Positions 27,672 to 35,621 of a stretch of 61,957 nt of DNA are shown here, in pieces. Position numbers and translations under genes: made by a program. A model generated the notes under the pieces. The model saw only the letters and a program-made list of their open reading frames with translations. It was not told the DNA's origin and did no database searches. Source of the stretch: Deltaproteobacteria bacterium (lineage in GTDB: Bacteria; Desulfobacterota; Deferrimicrobia; Deferrimicrobiales; Deferrimicrobiaceae); the NCBI GenBank assembly GCA_016218975.1, contig JACRCO010000034.1, positions 1 to 61,957 on the forward strand. Direction: 5' to 3'. The number at the start of each line of letters is the position of its first letter. The first letter of the stretch is position 1.

Positions 27672-28235
27672 TCATTTTTTCGATCTTGACACGATGGTCC
27701 TCCAAATATCGGTCAGCCCCTTGCGTGCAGCCCACATTTCCACATAAGAAAGGTCCATGTCGTCGCCGGACACCTTGATTATCCCGGCGATATCCCGAAG
27801 ATGTTTTTCCGAACCGCCTTCGCGAAAATATTCCAGCTTCTTGATGATGACATCCTCGGGCGATGCGAAGTCGGCCGGGCGATCAGGAAAGACAGGCAGG
27901 TTCCGCTTGCGCGCAAAACGGCTTCGGTCGAACTCGTCCGTTTTTCGTATTATGACGTCGACCTTCAGGCCGGAGTCCGGATGAATCACATTGAATTGTC
28001 TTCGTCGCTCGATCGCCTCCGATGCCGCATCGCGGGATACGTAGAATTCCGGGGAAGGAAAAAAGGAAAGGAACCGCGGAAGATTATCGCGGGTCAGGTC
28101 TGCAACGACGTCGATATCCAGCGTCAGGCGTGGTTCCCCGTATGCGGCCGAAGCTACCGAACCTACCAGGATGTACGGCGCTCCCGATGCATCGAATGCG
28201 TCAAGAACCGTCCGGAGGAGATTACTCTGATCCAT
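27672..28235 (-). CDS. Nucleotidyltransferase-fold protein (AbiEii/MNT-like)
   Basis: 187 residues. N-terminal ILVGSVASAAYGEPRLTLDIDVV is a DNA polymerase-beta-type nucleotidyltransferase motif (GS...D-x-D). A second carboxylate lies in SGLKVDVI, and SPEDVIIKKLEYFREGGSEKHLRDI is the C-terminal block typical of the AbiEii/DUF6036-like group. Such proteins act as toxins that modify RNA or nucleotides, or have unknown housekeeping roles. The start overlaps the upstream small gene by 14 bases, so the two are translationally coupled. Toxin activity is inferred. Confidence 0.8.
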   Translation of the reverse strand: MDQSNLLRTVLDAFDASGAPYILVGSVASAAYGEPRLTLDIDVVADLTRDNLPRFLSFFPSPEFYVSRDAASEAIERRRQFNVIHPDSGLKVDVIIRKTDEFDRSRFARKRNLPVFPDRPADFASPEDVIIKKLEYFREGGSEKHLRDIAGIIKVSGDDMDLSYVEMWAARKGLTDIWRTIVSRSKK

Positions 28236-28464
28236 GCAGCCATATCCGGGCCACTTCTTTCCTTACCTGTTCGTCGCCCCATCCCGGGTTCCGGCCCTTT
28301 ACGCCTGCCTCCACAAGGGTTCTTGTAAATCTATTCGCCTGGAAAACCAGCTCCAACCGGCGGGCGGGCCCCATCTCCCGAAGTGCCGCCGCGACCAGGT
28401 CGTCGACGACTTCGATCCGTTTCGGATCCATACCGAGCTCCTTTAAACCGCCGGTTACTGTCAT
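28222..28464 (-). CDS. Small coupled partner of the nucleotidyltransferase
   Basis: 80 residues. The C-terminal pattern (RRLELVFQANRFTRTLVEAG, then GWGDEQVRKEVARIWL) matches the short helical proteins that often precede AbiEii-like nucleotidyltransferases, from memory of such pairs. It would be the antitoxin or a targeting partner. The ATG at 28464 lacks a clear ribosome site. The frame continues upstream to 28536 but through a Phe-rich stretch that is probably non-coding. Confidence 0.6.
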   Translation of the reverse strand: MTVTGGLKELGMDPKRIEVVDDLVAAALREMGPARRLELVFQANRFTRTLVEAGVKGRNPGWGDEQVRKEVARIWLHGSE

Positions 28465-28885
28465 ACTATCAATGCAGAGGAAAAAGAAGAAGGGGGCTGG
28501 ACTGCCGGGCAGACTTATCGATCGCGTTGAGAACACTTATTTATGCCAGGTGAGTTGGATAGGCACCGGCAATAGCTATGTGTAATTCGGACCTTCAACT
28601 TCCGATTTTTAAAACCTGTTTACGCCGCAGTGGTTTTCTTTCTGGACGGTTGTCGGATAATGTTCGACCGGATATCGGACTCTCTTCCTTCGACATATTT
28701 TCCATAACTCTCTCCGGGCCGGCTCCAGCCGCCAAACACCGCCGCATACATCCGCAGTTTCCTTTCATAACCGCAAACTGAAATCTTCGGGCACGGATAG
28801 TGCTGGCGAACCTCACTAACTGCGCCCGTGAGAATCGGCGCGAATGAACACCGGCGGCGGGGATCGGCCGGAAAGGGAGGAGCGG
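28465..28885. other. Gene-poor stretch between the nucleotidyltransferase pair and the OmpA-domain gene
   Basis: About 420 bases. Open frames of up to 100 codons exist on the minus strand, but they are Arg/Ser-rich, lack ribosome sites and match nothing I know. No strong hairpin or repeat seen. Confidence 0.4.
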
Positions 28886-30220
28886 ATGGGCAGGAATCAT
28901 TGGATAGCGCCCGCATTAGTCGCTTTCATCGCATCTACGGCGCATGCGGGATGGCTTGGGGATACGTTGATGGGCGCTGCGGAGCGGGTGGGTTATCGGG
29001 CTGCCGGCGATGCCGCGGATGGAGCGTACGAAAAGGCGAAGGGAACGGTGGCGTCAAGTGACGACGCAAGCGCGACAGCCCGGCAACCTGCTCCGCAAGG
29101 AGAGGATACCGATAAACGACCGTTAAAGGAGTCGGCTTCTCCGCAGCAGGTACGGACGGGCGGAAGAGATATCTCGAGTGGAGGTGGGGGGGCGGTGAAT
29201 TTTAAAAATCTCTCCTCCCTGAATGACTTCGTCCCGGGGGATCGGACTCTCTTCTTCGACGATTTCAGCGAAACGGACGAAGGGGAATTCCCGAGGAAAT
29301 GGACGCTCCGAAGCCCATTCGAATTCAGCGAGAAAAAAGTTCCCGTCGAGGTCGTACGGCATAACGGGAAAAAATATTTACGATTCAGACCTTCCGATGT
29401 CCGTGTAGATGTCGGTACGATCCTCTTCGTGAGATTCAATCCGGGGAAAGACATGCCGGAGCGATTCACCGTGGAATTCGATGCGGTTTTTCCTGTTGTG
29501 CCGCGGATCGATCAATCTCCAGTTTACCAGGTACTCCTTTTCAACGGAGGAACCCGCTACCGTGAAAGGACTACAAATTTCGGGCAACGAAATGCCGCAG
29601 GCGTCGGTTCCGATCAGGCCACATCAGCCAACCTCTTCGCCAGTTATGAAATGGGTGACGGACAGATCCATCATGTGGCTATAAGCGTAAACGGTTCCTT
29701 TATCAAGACATACGTGGATGGAGAGAGAGTCATCAATGACCCCGACGGTCTTGTCCGTCCCGTGAATTTCATCGGGATGGAAATGGTATTCCAGACCGGT
29801 CACGGCATACAGCCGCTCATGTTCACGAACTTCCGCGTAGCCGCGGGAGGGAAAGAGATCAAGTCGGCACTCAACACGGACGGCAAAATCGTTACTCACG
29901 GAATCAGGTTCGACACGGGATCGGCAGAGATCCGGCGCGAATCCTTCCCGACCCTTGAGAGAATCCGTGGGCTGATCGCGGAAGATCGTTCTCTGCGTTT
30001 CTCGATCGAGGGGCATACCGACAACCAGGGAACGTCCCGACTCAACGGGCCACTCTCCGAGCGGCGCGCGGAATCCGTGAAGGCATGGCTTATCGAAAAG
30101 GGGATCGAGCCGGAAAGGCTTGCGACGCGGGGATGGGGGCAGGCCAAGCCCCTCGAAGCCAACGATTCCGCCGAGGGGAGGGCGAACAACCGCCGCGTGG
30201 AATTCGTGCGGCTGCCGTAG
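28886..30220 (+). CDS. OmpA-C-domain outer-membrane/periplasmic protein
   Basis: 444 residues from an ATG preceded by AGGGAGGAG. Signal peptide ends near TAHAGW. A low-complexity spacer (to about residue 105) leads to a beta-rich domain resembling a lectin/LamG-type sandwich (DDFSETDEGEFPRKW, FTVEFDAVFP, HHVAISVNGSF, YVDGERV). The C terminus is an OmpA peptidoglycan-binding domain (RFDTGSAEIR, IEGHTDNQG, LSERRAESVKAWL, NNRRVEF). It probably anchors a carbohydrate- or protein-binding module to the wall. Confidence 0.85.
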   Translation: MGRNHWIAPALVAFIASTAHAGWLGDTLMGAAERVGYRAAGDAADGAYEKAKGTVASSDDASATARQPAPQGEDTDKRPLKESASPQQVRTGGRDISSGGGGAVNFKNLSSLNDFVPGDRTLFFDDFSETDEGEFPRKWTLRSPFEFSEKKVPVEVVRHNGKKYLRFRPSDVRVDVGTILFVRFNPGKDMPERFTVEFDAVFPVVPRIDQSPVYQVLLFNGGTRYRERTTNFGQRNAAGVGSDQATSANLFASYEMGDGQIHHVAISVNGSFIKTYVDGERVINDPDGLVRPVNFIGMEMVFQTGHGIQPLMFTNFRVAAGGKEIKSALNTDGKIVTHGIRFDTGSAEIRRESFPTLERIRGLIAEDRSLRFSIEGHTDNQGTSRLNGPLSERRAESVKAWLIEKGIEPERLATRGWGQAKPLEANDSAEGRANNRRVEFVRLP

Positions 30221-30238
30221 CCGGTGCTGTTCTTCGCA

Positions 30239-30259
30239 AACCGGCGGGATATGCCGGTT
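30239..30259. terminator. Bidirectional terminator-like hairpin between convergent genes
   Basis: Perfect 7-bp stem AACCGGC (30239-30245) with GCCGGTT (30253-30259), seven-base loop, followed on the + strand by a T-containing tract ending CTTTT. It overlaps the stop of the PIN gene. Confidence 0.5.
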
Positions 30260-30665
30260 AGAGCTTTTCGAGGAACCCGGCGACTGTCCGGATGACGATT
30301 CCTGCAGTAAGATCCGGCCGGTTCATGAGAAATCCGAAATGTTTCCGATCTCCAGTGAGCAGATGTGTCGCCCCGCACTTCATGGCCGCCTCGAATATGG
30401 GCCGGTCTTTTTCCGGCAGATCGACAGGGCAGGATCGGCCTGTCCCCGAGGGGACGACACTCAAATTCGAAAGCAATCTATCGAGCCGATCCAGCGACTT
30501 CGGGAACTTGGCCGCGATATTGCGCCGTGCCTCTTCCGCCGCATAGGCGCTCGTGCGAAGCTCCCAATGCCCCTCGTCGGCCAGATCGAAAAGGAACGCC
30601 GCCTTTCCATTCGGATTATGCGCGGCTGTGAAAAGGACATTTGAATCGAGGAACAGCCTCCTCAA
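30258..30665 (-). CDS. PIN-domain protein (VapC-like toxin candidate)
   Basis: 135 residues. FLDSNVLFTAA has the first PIN acidic residue, Glu in EEARRNI the second, and the CGATHLLTGDRKHFG block the third Asp. Acts as a Mg-dependent RNase in VapBC-type modules. The TTG start overlaps the stop of the upstream AbrB-type gene (TTGA); no nearby ATG would keep the PIN N terminus intact. The pair arrangement, antitoxin first, fits a type II toxin-antitoxin locus. Confidence 0.8.
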   Translation of the reverse strand: MRRLFLDSNVLFTAAHNPNGKAAFLFDLADEGHWELRTSAYAAEEARRNIAAKFPKSLDRLDRLLSNLSVVPSGTGRSCPVDLPEKDRPIFEAAMKCGATHLLTGDRKHFGFLMNRPDLTAGIVIRTVAGFLEKL

Positions 30666-30913
30666 TGCCGGCGTCCCGCGCGCTTCCGGATGACGGTCCG
30701 CTCAGCATCGGCCAGCCGGTCTTCCTTGTCCCACGCGGCTATATCAATATCCGAAAAGGTCGTGATCTCCATCACGGCCGCCGGACGGAGAACTATCCCG
30801 TCTTTCCGTTCCACGAGGATCAGGACTCCTCCGGCGGCGAGCCCCAGCCGCTTCCTGACTTTTGCAGGCAGGGTTATCTGCCCCTTGGCGGAAACCGTCA
30901 CGCTTTCCTTCAT
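30662..30913 (-). CDS. AbrB/SpoVT-type DNA-binding protein (antitoxin candidate)
   Basis: 83 residues. SVTVSAKGQITLPAKVRKRLGL is the swapped-hairpin AbrB/MazE fold, read in two blocks; a C-terminal acidic/basic tail (SDIDIAAWDKEDRL) would wrap the toxin. The ATG at 30913 has GGGAGGG upstream. The antitoxin of such modules represses its own promoter; AT-rich dyads around 30930-30965 could be the operator. Coupled to the PIN gene. Confidence 0.8.
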   Translation of the reverse strand: MKESVTVSAKGQITLPAKVRKRLGLAAGGVLILVERKDGIVLRPAAVMEITTFSDIDIAAWDKEDRLADAERTVIRKRAGRRH

Positions 30914-31020
30914 GCCGTCCCTCCCGCGGATATTTCCGATATTCATAATATCCGATATTCGGATTATCTGCCATAACCGCAAGAGGCGCCCACAAGATGC
31001 TGCCGGCATGGCGGGGTCCG

Positions 31021-31242
31021 CTAATTATTGTCCCGGGTATTTCCCTGCTCTTCCAGCGTCGAGCCCCTCCACCGGATCACCCGCGTGTTGTGGCACAGGC
31101 ACTGGAAAATGATAACGGGCGGTTTCCCGACCGCCCCTCCCAGGACGCACATGAGTTTCACGACATCGATGTCGACAATCCTGCCGCAGCATTTGCACGG
31201 AGGGAGCGCATCCGCCGAATTTCGCATGCCCAGCCGGTTCAT
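31021..31242 (-). CDS. Small Cys-rich (zinc-ribbon-like) protein, function unknown
   Basis: 73 residues. CKCCGRIVDIDVVKLMC and FQCLCHNTRVIRW give two CxxC/CxC-type pairs around a hydrophobic GGAVGKPPVIIF core, as in a small zinc ribbon. No named family is recognised. Start at 31242, or the second Met at 31227, without a strong ribosome site. It is divergent from the S24 repressor gene across a ~255-base AT-rich spacer carrying that gene's operator-like repeats. Confidence 0.5.
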   Translation of the reverse strand: MNRLGMRNSADALPPCKCCGRIVDIDVVKLMCVLGGAVGKPPVIIFQCLCHNTRVIRWRGSTLEEQGNTRDNN

Positions 31243-31385
31243 CCGTTGTTTTTCCCCGGTCGAATCGTTTGAGGGCCACGCCGTTGATCGCGCACGATGC
31301 CGATCGCTATTAATAACAATTATTTTGTGGTGTAAATATATTTACGGATATTTATGTGCCCTTAAAAAACCCGCCATCCGGCGTT

Positions 31386-31459
31386 TTGCCACAATTATTT
31401 CCAATCATATATAGGACGTATTATCCGGTCTGTCAACAATATTACTGTCCGTATTGTCC
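31386..31459 (+). promoter_or_regulatory. Promoter and direct-repeat operator candidates of the S24-type repressor gene
   Basis: TTGCCA (31386-31391), 16-base spacer, TATATA (31408-31413). Immediately after the -10 is GGACGTATTATCC (31414-31426), and 33 bases farther on, GTCCGTATTGTCC (31447-31459). The shared core is CGTATT-R-TCC. A 33-base offset is about three helical turns, so both copies face the same side of the DNA, as expected for cooperative repressor binding and autoregulation. Confidence 0.5.
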
Positions 31460-31498
31460 AATTGCGGGAGGGGAGGGAAACCGCCTAACATTCACGGC

Positions 31499-32170
31499 AT
31501 GTTCAAGCGGTTCAGAGAAATGATTTTTGAAGCGATGAAGGCAAGGAAGATAAAACGGGCGGACCTTGCCAGGATGACGAAGATCGACTTTTCTTACCTC
31601 GACAGGCTGTTGAAGGGCAAGGCAAGGTTCAACGAACAAAATATCGAAACGATTTCGAAGGTTTTGGGCATTCTTCCGTGGGGGGAGCCGGCACCAATCC
31701 CGGTCCGAATCACCCATTCCGGGAAATTCGAGGACCCCCAACTCCCGAAGGACAGGAAACTCGATTACCTCGCAATACCGATCGTCGAGCCGAGAGTGGC
31801 AGCGGGTAATCCCGAAACCGTCACGAGCGAGCAGGTCATCGATATCGTTTTCATCCACCGCAGGGCCCTCAAGCGAAGGAGCGTCAGGGATTACATCTGC
31901 ACCTACGTCAAGGGCGACAGCATGTCCCCAGTGCTACGGGACGGGGCGATCGTCTGCATCGACACGAAGGCGAGACCGGAGGGGAAGAAGGTCCCGAAGG
32001 ATTCCATCTGGGCCGTGAGGAAGGATGACGGCACCGTGGTAAAACACATCCAGGTCCAGGAAAAATCGATACTGCTGGTTTCCGAAAATCCCGCTTACGA
32101 TATCGAGTCCGTCACCGATAGTGACGTTATCGTTGGGCGCGTCGTGGGGGCGTGGCAGAACCTGGCTTAG
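31499..32170 (+). CDS. Helix-turn-helix repressor with S24 (LexA/CI-like) self-cleavage domain
   Basis: 223 residues. N-terminal HTH (residues ~5-60: KIKRADLARMTKIDFSYLDR), linker, then a peptidase S24 domain. The catalytic Ser141 is in VKGDSMSPVLRDG, Lys182 in DGTVVKHIQV and the likely Ala-Gly cleavage bond is at 102-103 in RVAAGNPE. This is the layout of RecA-stimulated phage/SOS repressors. No phage structural genes are nearby, so it may be a lone stress repressor. The ATG at 31499 is ~20 bases after a G-rich GGGAGGGGAGGG, farther than usual. Confidence 0.87.
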   Translation: MFKRFREMIFEAMKARKIKRADLARMTKIDFSYLDRLLKGKARFNEQNIETISKVLGILPWGEPAPIPVRITHSGKFEDPQLPKDRKLDYLAIPIVEPRVAAGNPETVTSEQVIDIVFIHRRALKRRSVRDYICTYVKGDSMSPVLRDGAIVCIDTKARPEGKKVPKDSIWAVRKDDGTVVKHIQVQEKSILLVSENPAYDIESVTDSDVIVGRVVGAWQNLA

Positions 32171-32264
32171 CAAATGCTCGCCGACAACGGGAACATAATA
32201 CCGCCTGAATCGGCCGCTCCCTACCACCTGTAAGAACCCTGTATTCCCGCCGCGCCGACCTTGT

Positions 32265-33332
32265 TCAGGCGGCGGCGGCCTGTGCGGCGAGTCGCGCCCC
32301 CTCCGTCATCGCGGCGAGTTTTCCGAACGCGATGTCCCGCGGAAGGTGGTTCAGGCCGCAGTCGGGGTTTGCCCACACGCGCTTCGGCCCGAGGATCCCG
32401 ATGACGCGCCGCAAGATATCAGCTACGGTGTCCGCCGTCTCCACCTCGTGCCGCTGGACGTCCACTGCGCCGACACCGAGTGTCTTGTTGGCAGGGAATT
32501 CTCGCAGCACCGACAGGTCTTCAACGCCAAGCGAAGAGAAGGCCATGAGGAAAACGTCGACCTTCGCTTCCTGAAGTACCGGCACTATCGAGGAGAACTC
32601 GGCCGGGAAGATCCTCAAACCCACGTGCGCGGCAGGATCGGGGTTGTAGTTTCCCTGGCATAAGTGGAGCGCCCTCTTTGCGCGCTTGACCCCGCGGAAA
32701 CAGGCGTTGAGCGCCCGGATCCCCCACGGCTGGTCGGCGGCGAGGAACCACAGGATCGGCTCGTCGATCTGGATCACGTCGCAGCCAGTCTCGTCCAGCC
32801 TGCGCAGCTCCGCGTTGATCACGGCGGACATGTCCATCGCCAGCTTTTCGGGATCGCCGTAATGTTCGTCCCAGGCAACACGCGCGAACATGTGGGGGCC
32901 CGTCATCGCGATTTTCACCCGACGGTTCGTCGTTTTCCGGAGGAACCGCAATTCCTCAAGGAGCCCAAGGGGAGCGGGCTGGAGCTTGGAGACGACTACC
33001 GGAGCGGGAATTGAAGCTTCCGGCGCGACCGGAGATATGCCGGATTTAGGGCGAAATTCTCCCGAGAACCCCGGAATTTTCCCTGCGAAATAGCCGATCA
33101 TCGCGTTCGGAGGGCCGAACCGGTTGTCGTCGCGGCGGAACAGTTCGCCGTCGCTTACGATATCAACCCCTGCTTCTTCCTGGTCCTTGACCGCCGCCCG
33201 CGCGGCGATGGATTTCGCCTCACGGAACGCTTCGGGAGTTATTTCCCCTTTCGCTACGGCTGTTTGGAGCGCCGGATACCAATCGGGAACCGTGTACGAG
33301 CCGATGACCGTCGTAGGAATTTTCACCGCCAT
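32265..33332 (-). CDS. Short cobalamin-independent-type methionine synthase (core-MetE)
   Basis: 355 residues: only the C-terminal catalytic barrel of MetE (full MetE is about 750). Zinc ligands are present: His223 and Cys225 (LHLCQGN), Glu245 (FPAEF) and Cys325 (ANPDCGLNH); the substrate-binding QIDEPILWF is intact. Begins TTVIGSYTVPDWYP. In archaea and some anaerobic bacteria such core enzymes take the methyl group from a methyl-corrinoid protein or methylcobalamin rather than methyl-tetrahydrofolate. The donor here is unknown. Stands alone. Confidence 0.88.
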   Translation of the reverse strand: MAVKIPTTVIGSYTVPDWYPALQTAVAKGEITPEAFREAKSIAARAAVKDQEEAGVDIVSDGELFRRDDNRFGPPNAMIGYFAGKIPGFSGEFRPKSGISPVAPEASIPAPVVVSKLQPAPLGLLEELRFLRKTTNRRVKIAMTGPHMFARVAWDEHYGDPEKLAMDMSAVINAELRRLDETGCDVIQIDEPILWFLAADQPWGIRALNACFRGVKRAKRALHLCQGNYNPDPAAHVGLRIFPAEFSSIVPVLQEAKVDVFLMAFSSLGVEDLSVLREFPANKTLGVGAVDVQRHEVETADTVADILRRVIGILGPKRVWANPDCGLNHLPRDIAFGKLAAMTEGARLAAQAAAA

Positions 33333-33394
33333 GGGGAGTCTCCGATCGCATCGATTGATAAGGTGACGATTTAATTTAGATGCAATACGGAATC

Positions 33395-35056
33395 TTAACG
33401 GACGTTGATGGTGCTGTATTTCGCGATGCGGACAAGGCCGGGTTTCGCCCCCTTGAACTTGGAGACGTGCCTTGCCTCCGCGAGGAAAACGGGAACGTTC
33501 GATTGGCCTTTTGCCTTGCTGTGAAAGACGGCAAGCCGGGCGGCTTCCTCGATCACCTCATTCGGAGTTTCCTCCTTCGGGCTGACCTTGATAAGCACAT
33601 GGCTTCCCGGTATCCCCTGCGCGTGCAGCCACAGGTCGTCGGGCGATGCGAGCTCCTTCACGATCCGGTCGTTTCCCACGTTGTTCTTTCCGACGAGGAT
33701 CGCGTATCCTTTGAATTCCCTTCCATCGACCTGCGGGGCGGGCGGTTTCGGCGCGCCGGGACGAGTCGTCTTTTTCTTTACCCCCTTTTGCGGCTTTTTT
33801 GACGCGAATGCCAGGGAAAGCTCCTGGCGCACGGCGATCAGGTCGTCGCGTGATTGCGCCTCAGCCAACTGGCCTTCGAGCGACTCGAGATAGTACACCG
33901 ATTCGGCCACTTCCCGTTTTCTCTTCCGGACGATTTCGACCGCCCCTTTCGCCTTCTTGTGCAGGCGGAAGTACCGGGTCATGTTTTCCACGGGCGTTTT
34001 CGCGGGATCGAGGGGGATTCCCTTGAATTCCGACAACCCCTTGCGCAGATCCCCCAGGTGAATCTTGAGCAATTCTCCGCGCTCTCCCCCTTTAAGCCCT
34101 TCCGCGAGCCTGTCCTCGTCCCCGCCGACGTTTTCGAGCTTATGCCTCTCCTTCTTCAACAGGGAGGAAATGCGAGAGCGTAGCTGCTGGCGAAGTATCG
34201 CCTCATCTCGCGCCGCCGTTACCTCCGAATAGAAAGCGTCGGCTGCAGCATTGGCGGTGGGGAACGGCGTGAAATCCGAAAAACCGGCCGCAGGACATGG
34301 AAAGGGTAGCAGCCGTTTCTTACCCGACGGCAGCGTGCCGATACCGGGCGAAAGGTCGCCCGCTTCGTACCGCCGGACGAATTCGCGGATAACGGCGTAA
34401 AGTTCAGCGGGGCCGCTCTTGCCGCGTTCCGCAGCCTCGCGCGCGAGCTCCTGCCCGAGGCCCGAGATTTCCCGCTGGAGGAGGCGCGGCAGGCTCTCGA
34501 AGGTGAGTGCGGCGATCCGTTCGGCATCGCCCATCGTGAAGTCGGGCAGGAAGATCCGCTCGGGCCTTGGAAGCGGCCGGTACGGGATCCCTGCCGCGAT
34601 TTCCCGGATGCGGCTTTCCTCCTGCCCCACGTTACGAAGCGGTTCGAGGATCGTTCCGTCGCTGTCCGTATAAATGAGGTTTGCGTGCCTCCCGTACAGC
34701 TCGGCGTACATGGTTGTCTTCTCATGGACGGCATCCGGTCTTGTCGCGAGAAAGTCGATCCGTACGAGGCGGTCGAACGGAGCGACGGAAAGTCCTTCGA
34801 TACGCATCCCCTCAAGGTGGCGCCGCAGAAACTGGCAGAACCTCGGAGGCGAGGGCGGGTTGGGAATTTTACGAGATGAAAGATGGATCCGGCAGATCTC
34901 GGGATCGGCGGAGAGAAGGAGCCGCTTTTCGTCCCTGCCTGTCCACAGCGTCAGGACGATTTCCTTTTCCGCAGGTTGGTGGATTTTGGATACCAGCGCG
35001 CCGCGTAGTTCCCCAAGGAGCTCCGCAGCCGCCTGTTTCAGGAGGAAGGCGTCCAT
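33395..35056 (-). CDS. rqcH: NFACT-family ribosome quality-control protein
   Basis: 553 residues. N-terminal NFACT-N (begins MDAFLLKQAAAELLGELRGA), a central coiled-coil (around residues 280-400), then NFACT-R with DDLWLHAQGIPGSHVLIK. Bacterial RqcH binds the P-site tRNA on split 50S subunits and adds C-terminal Ala tails to stalled chains. The older name is fibronectin/fibrinogen-binding protein. The ATG has AAGGG close upstream, and TAGAAT lies nine bases before it. 62 bases separate it from the methionine synthase gene downstream. Confidence 0.9.
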   Translation of the reverse strand: MDAFLLKQAAAELLGELRGALVSKIHQPAEKEIVLTLWTGRDEKRLLLSADPEICRIHLSSRKIPNPPSPPRFCQFLRRHLEGMRIEGLSVAPFDRLVRIDFLATRPDAVHEKTTMYAELYGRHANLIYTDSDGTILEPLRNVGQEESRIREIAAGIPYRPLPRPERIFLPDFTMGDAERIAALTFESLPRLLQREISGLGQELAREAAERGKSGPAELYAVIREFVRRYEAGDLSPGIGTLPSGKKRLLPFPCPAAGFSDFTPFPTANAAADAFYSEVTAARDEAILRQQLRSRISSLLKKERHKLENVGGDEDRLAEGLKGGERGELLKIHLGDLRKGLSEFKGIPLDPAKTPVENMTRYFRLHKKAKGAVEIVRKRKREVAESVYYLESLEGQLAEAQSRDDLIAVRQELSLAFASKKPQKGVKKKTTRPGAPKPPAPQVDGREFKGYAILVGKNNVGNDRIVKELASPDDLWLHAQGIPGSHVLIKVSPKEETPNEVIEEAARLAVFHSKAKGQSNVPVFLAEARHVSKFKGAKPGLVRIAKYSTINVR

Positions 35057-35102
35057 CGCCCTTCCATTCTACGAAAAATCAGCCGGGATTCAGAAAAAGG
35101 GA

Positions 35103-35162
35103 GGTTAAAAACGGGGACGTTCCTGAACTTTTGGTTAAAAACAGGGACGTTCCTGAACTTTT
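35103..35162 (+). repeat. Tandem pair of 30-bp repeats (dispersed family, locus A)
   Basis: Two adjacent 30-base copies, 35103-35132 and 35133-35162, differing by one base (G/A in the AACGGGGACGTTC versus AACAGGGACGTTC core). A third, weaker half-copy (GCAGGGACGTTT) follows at about 35184-35195. Related copies lie at about 35599-35613 (inverted), 47013-47182 and 50622-50645. Confidence 0.9.
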
Positions 35163-35262
35163 TCAAAGTAGACAAACGTGAAAGCAGGGACGTTTCCGAC
35201 CTATTCCCAGGGAAACTGGTAGCCGGTGACTACTTGAAGCACACTCATGTCGATACTTACTC

Positions 35263-35520
35263 TCAAACGACTCCCGCGGCCTTCAGGTCCTTTTCGAACC
35301 GTGCGGCGTCGAATGCGTCTCCCGATACGATCGTCCCTTCGATATCGAGTGTGGGGACTTTTCTCATGCCGTCGTTGAGCTTCATCACTATTTCGGCGGC
35401 ATCGGGGTTAGTTTCGATATCGACCTCCTCGTACGCAATTCCACGTTCATCGAGGAACTTCTTTGCCCGTTTGCAATCGCGGCACCATGAGGTCGTATAT
35501 ACGATAATCCGATTCCCCAC
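35263..35520 (-). CDS. Glutaredoxin/thioredoxin-fold small protein
   Basis: 85 residues. Begins GNRIIVYTTSWCRDCKRAKKF with a CxxC redox site at residues ~13-16, VPTLDIEG (cis-Pro) and SGDAFD. Fits the NrdH/mycoredoxin-like glutaredoxins that reduce disulfides in the cytosol. GTG start with GGGGGAA upstream. It lies between oppositely oriented copies of the dispersed repeat, which may mark a past insertion. Confidence 0.85.
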   Translation of the reverse strand: MGNRIIVYTTSWCRDCKRAKKFLDERGIAYEEVDIETNPDAAEIVMKLNDGMRKVPTLDIEGTIVSGDAFDAARFEKDLKAAGVV

Positions 35521-35598
35521 GACTTCCCCCTTTACGGGACCTGTCTCCTTCTTGATAGTTTACGCCCCCGAAAACCGGAAAGAAGATCCTGATTCAAT

Positions 35599-35613
35599 GG
35601 ACGTCCCCGTTTA
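35599..35613 (-). repeat. Inverted partial copy of the dispersed repeat
   Basis: Read on the minus strand this gives AAACGGGGACGTCC, matching the core of the locus A units in opposite orientation, on the far side of the glutaredoxin-like gene. Confidence 0.6.
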
Positions 35614-35621
35614 TAAGTTCG

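Noticed and set aside
28595-28900. 101-codon minus-strand frame
   Set aside because: Arg/Ser-rich composition, no ribosome site and no recognisable motif; overlaps the OmpA gene start.
31028-31414. 128-codon plus-strand frame
   Set aside because: It is antisense to the better-supported Cys-rich small gene and its second half runs through the AT-rich promoter region of the repressor.
35103-35195. Possible CRISPR array (two or three 30-base repeats)
   Set aside because: The units are directly adjacent with no unique spacers, the third is degenerate, and no cas genes are near.
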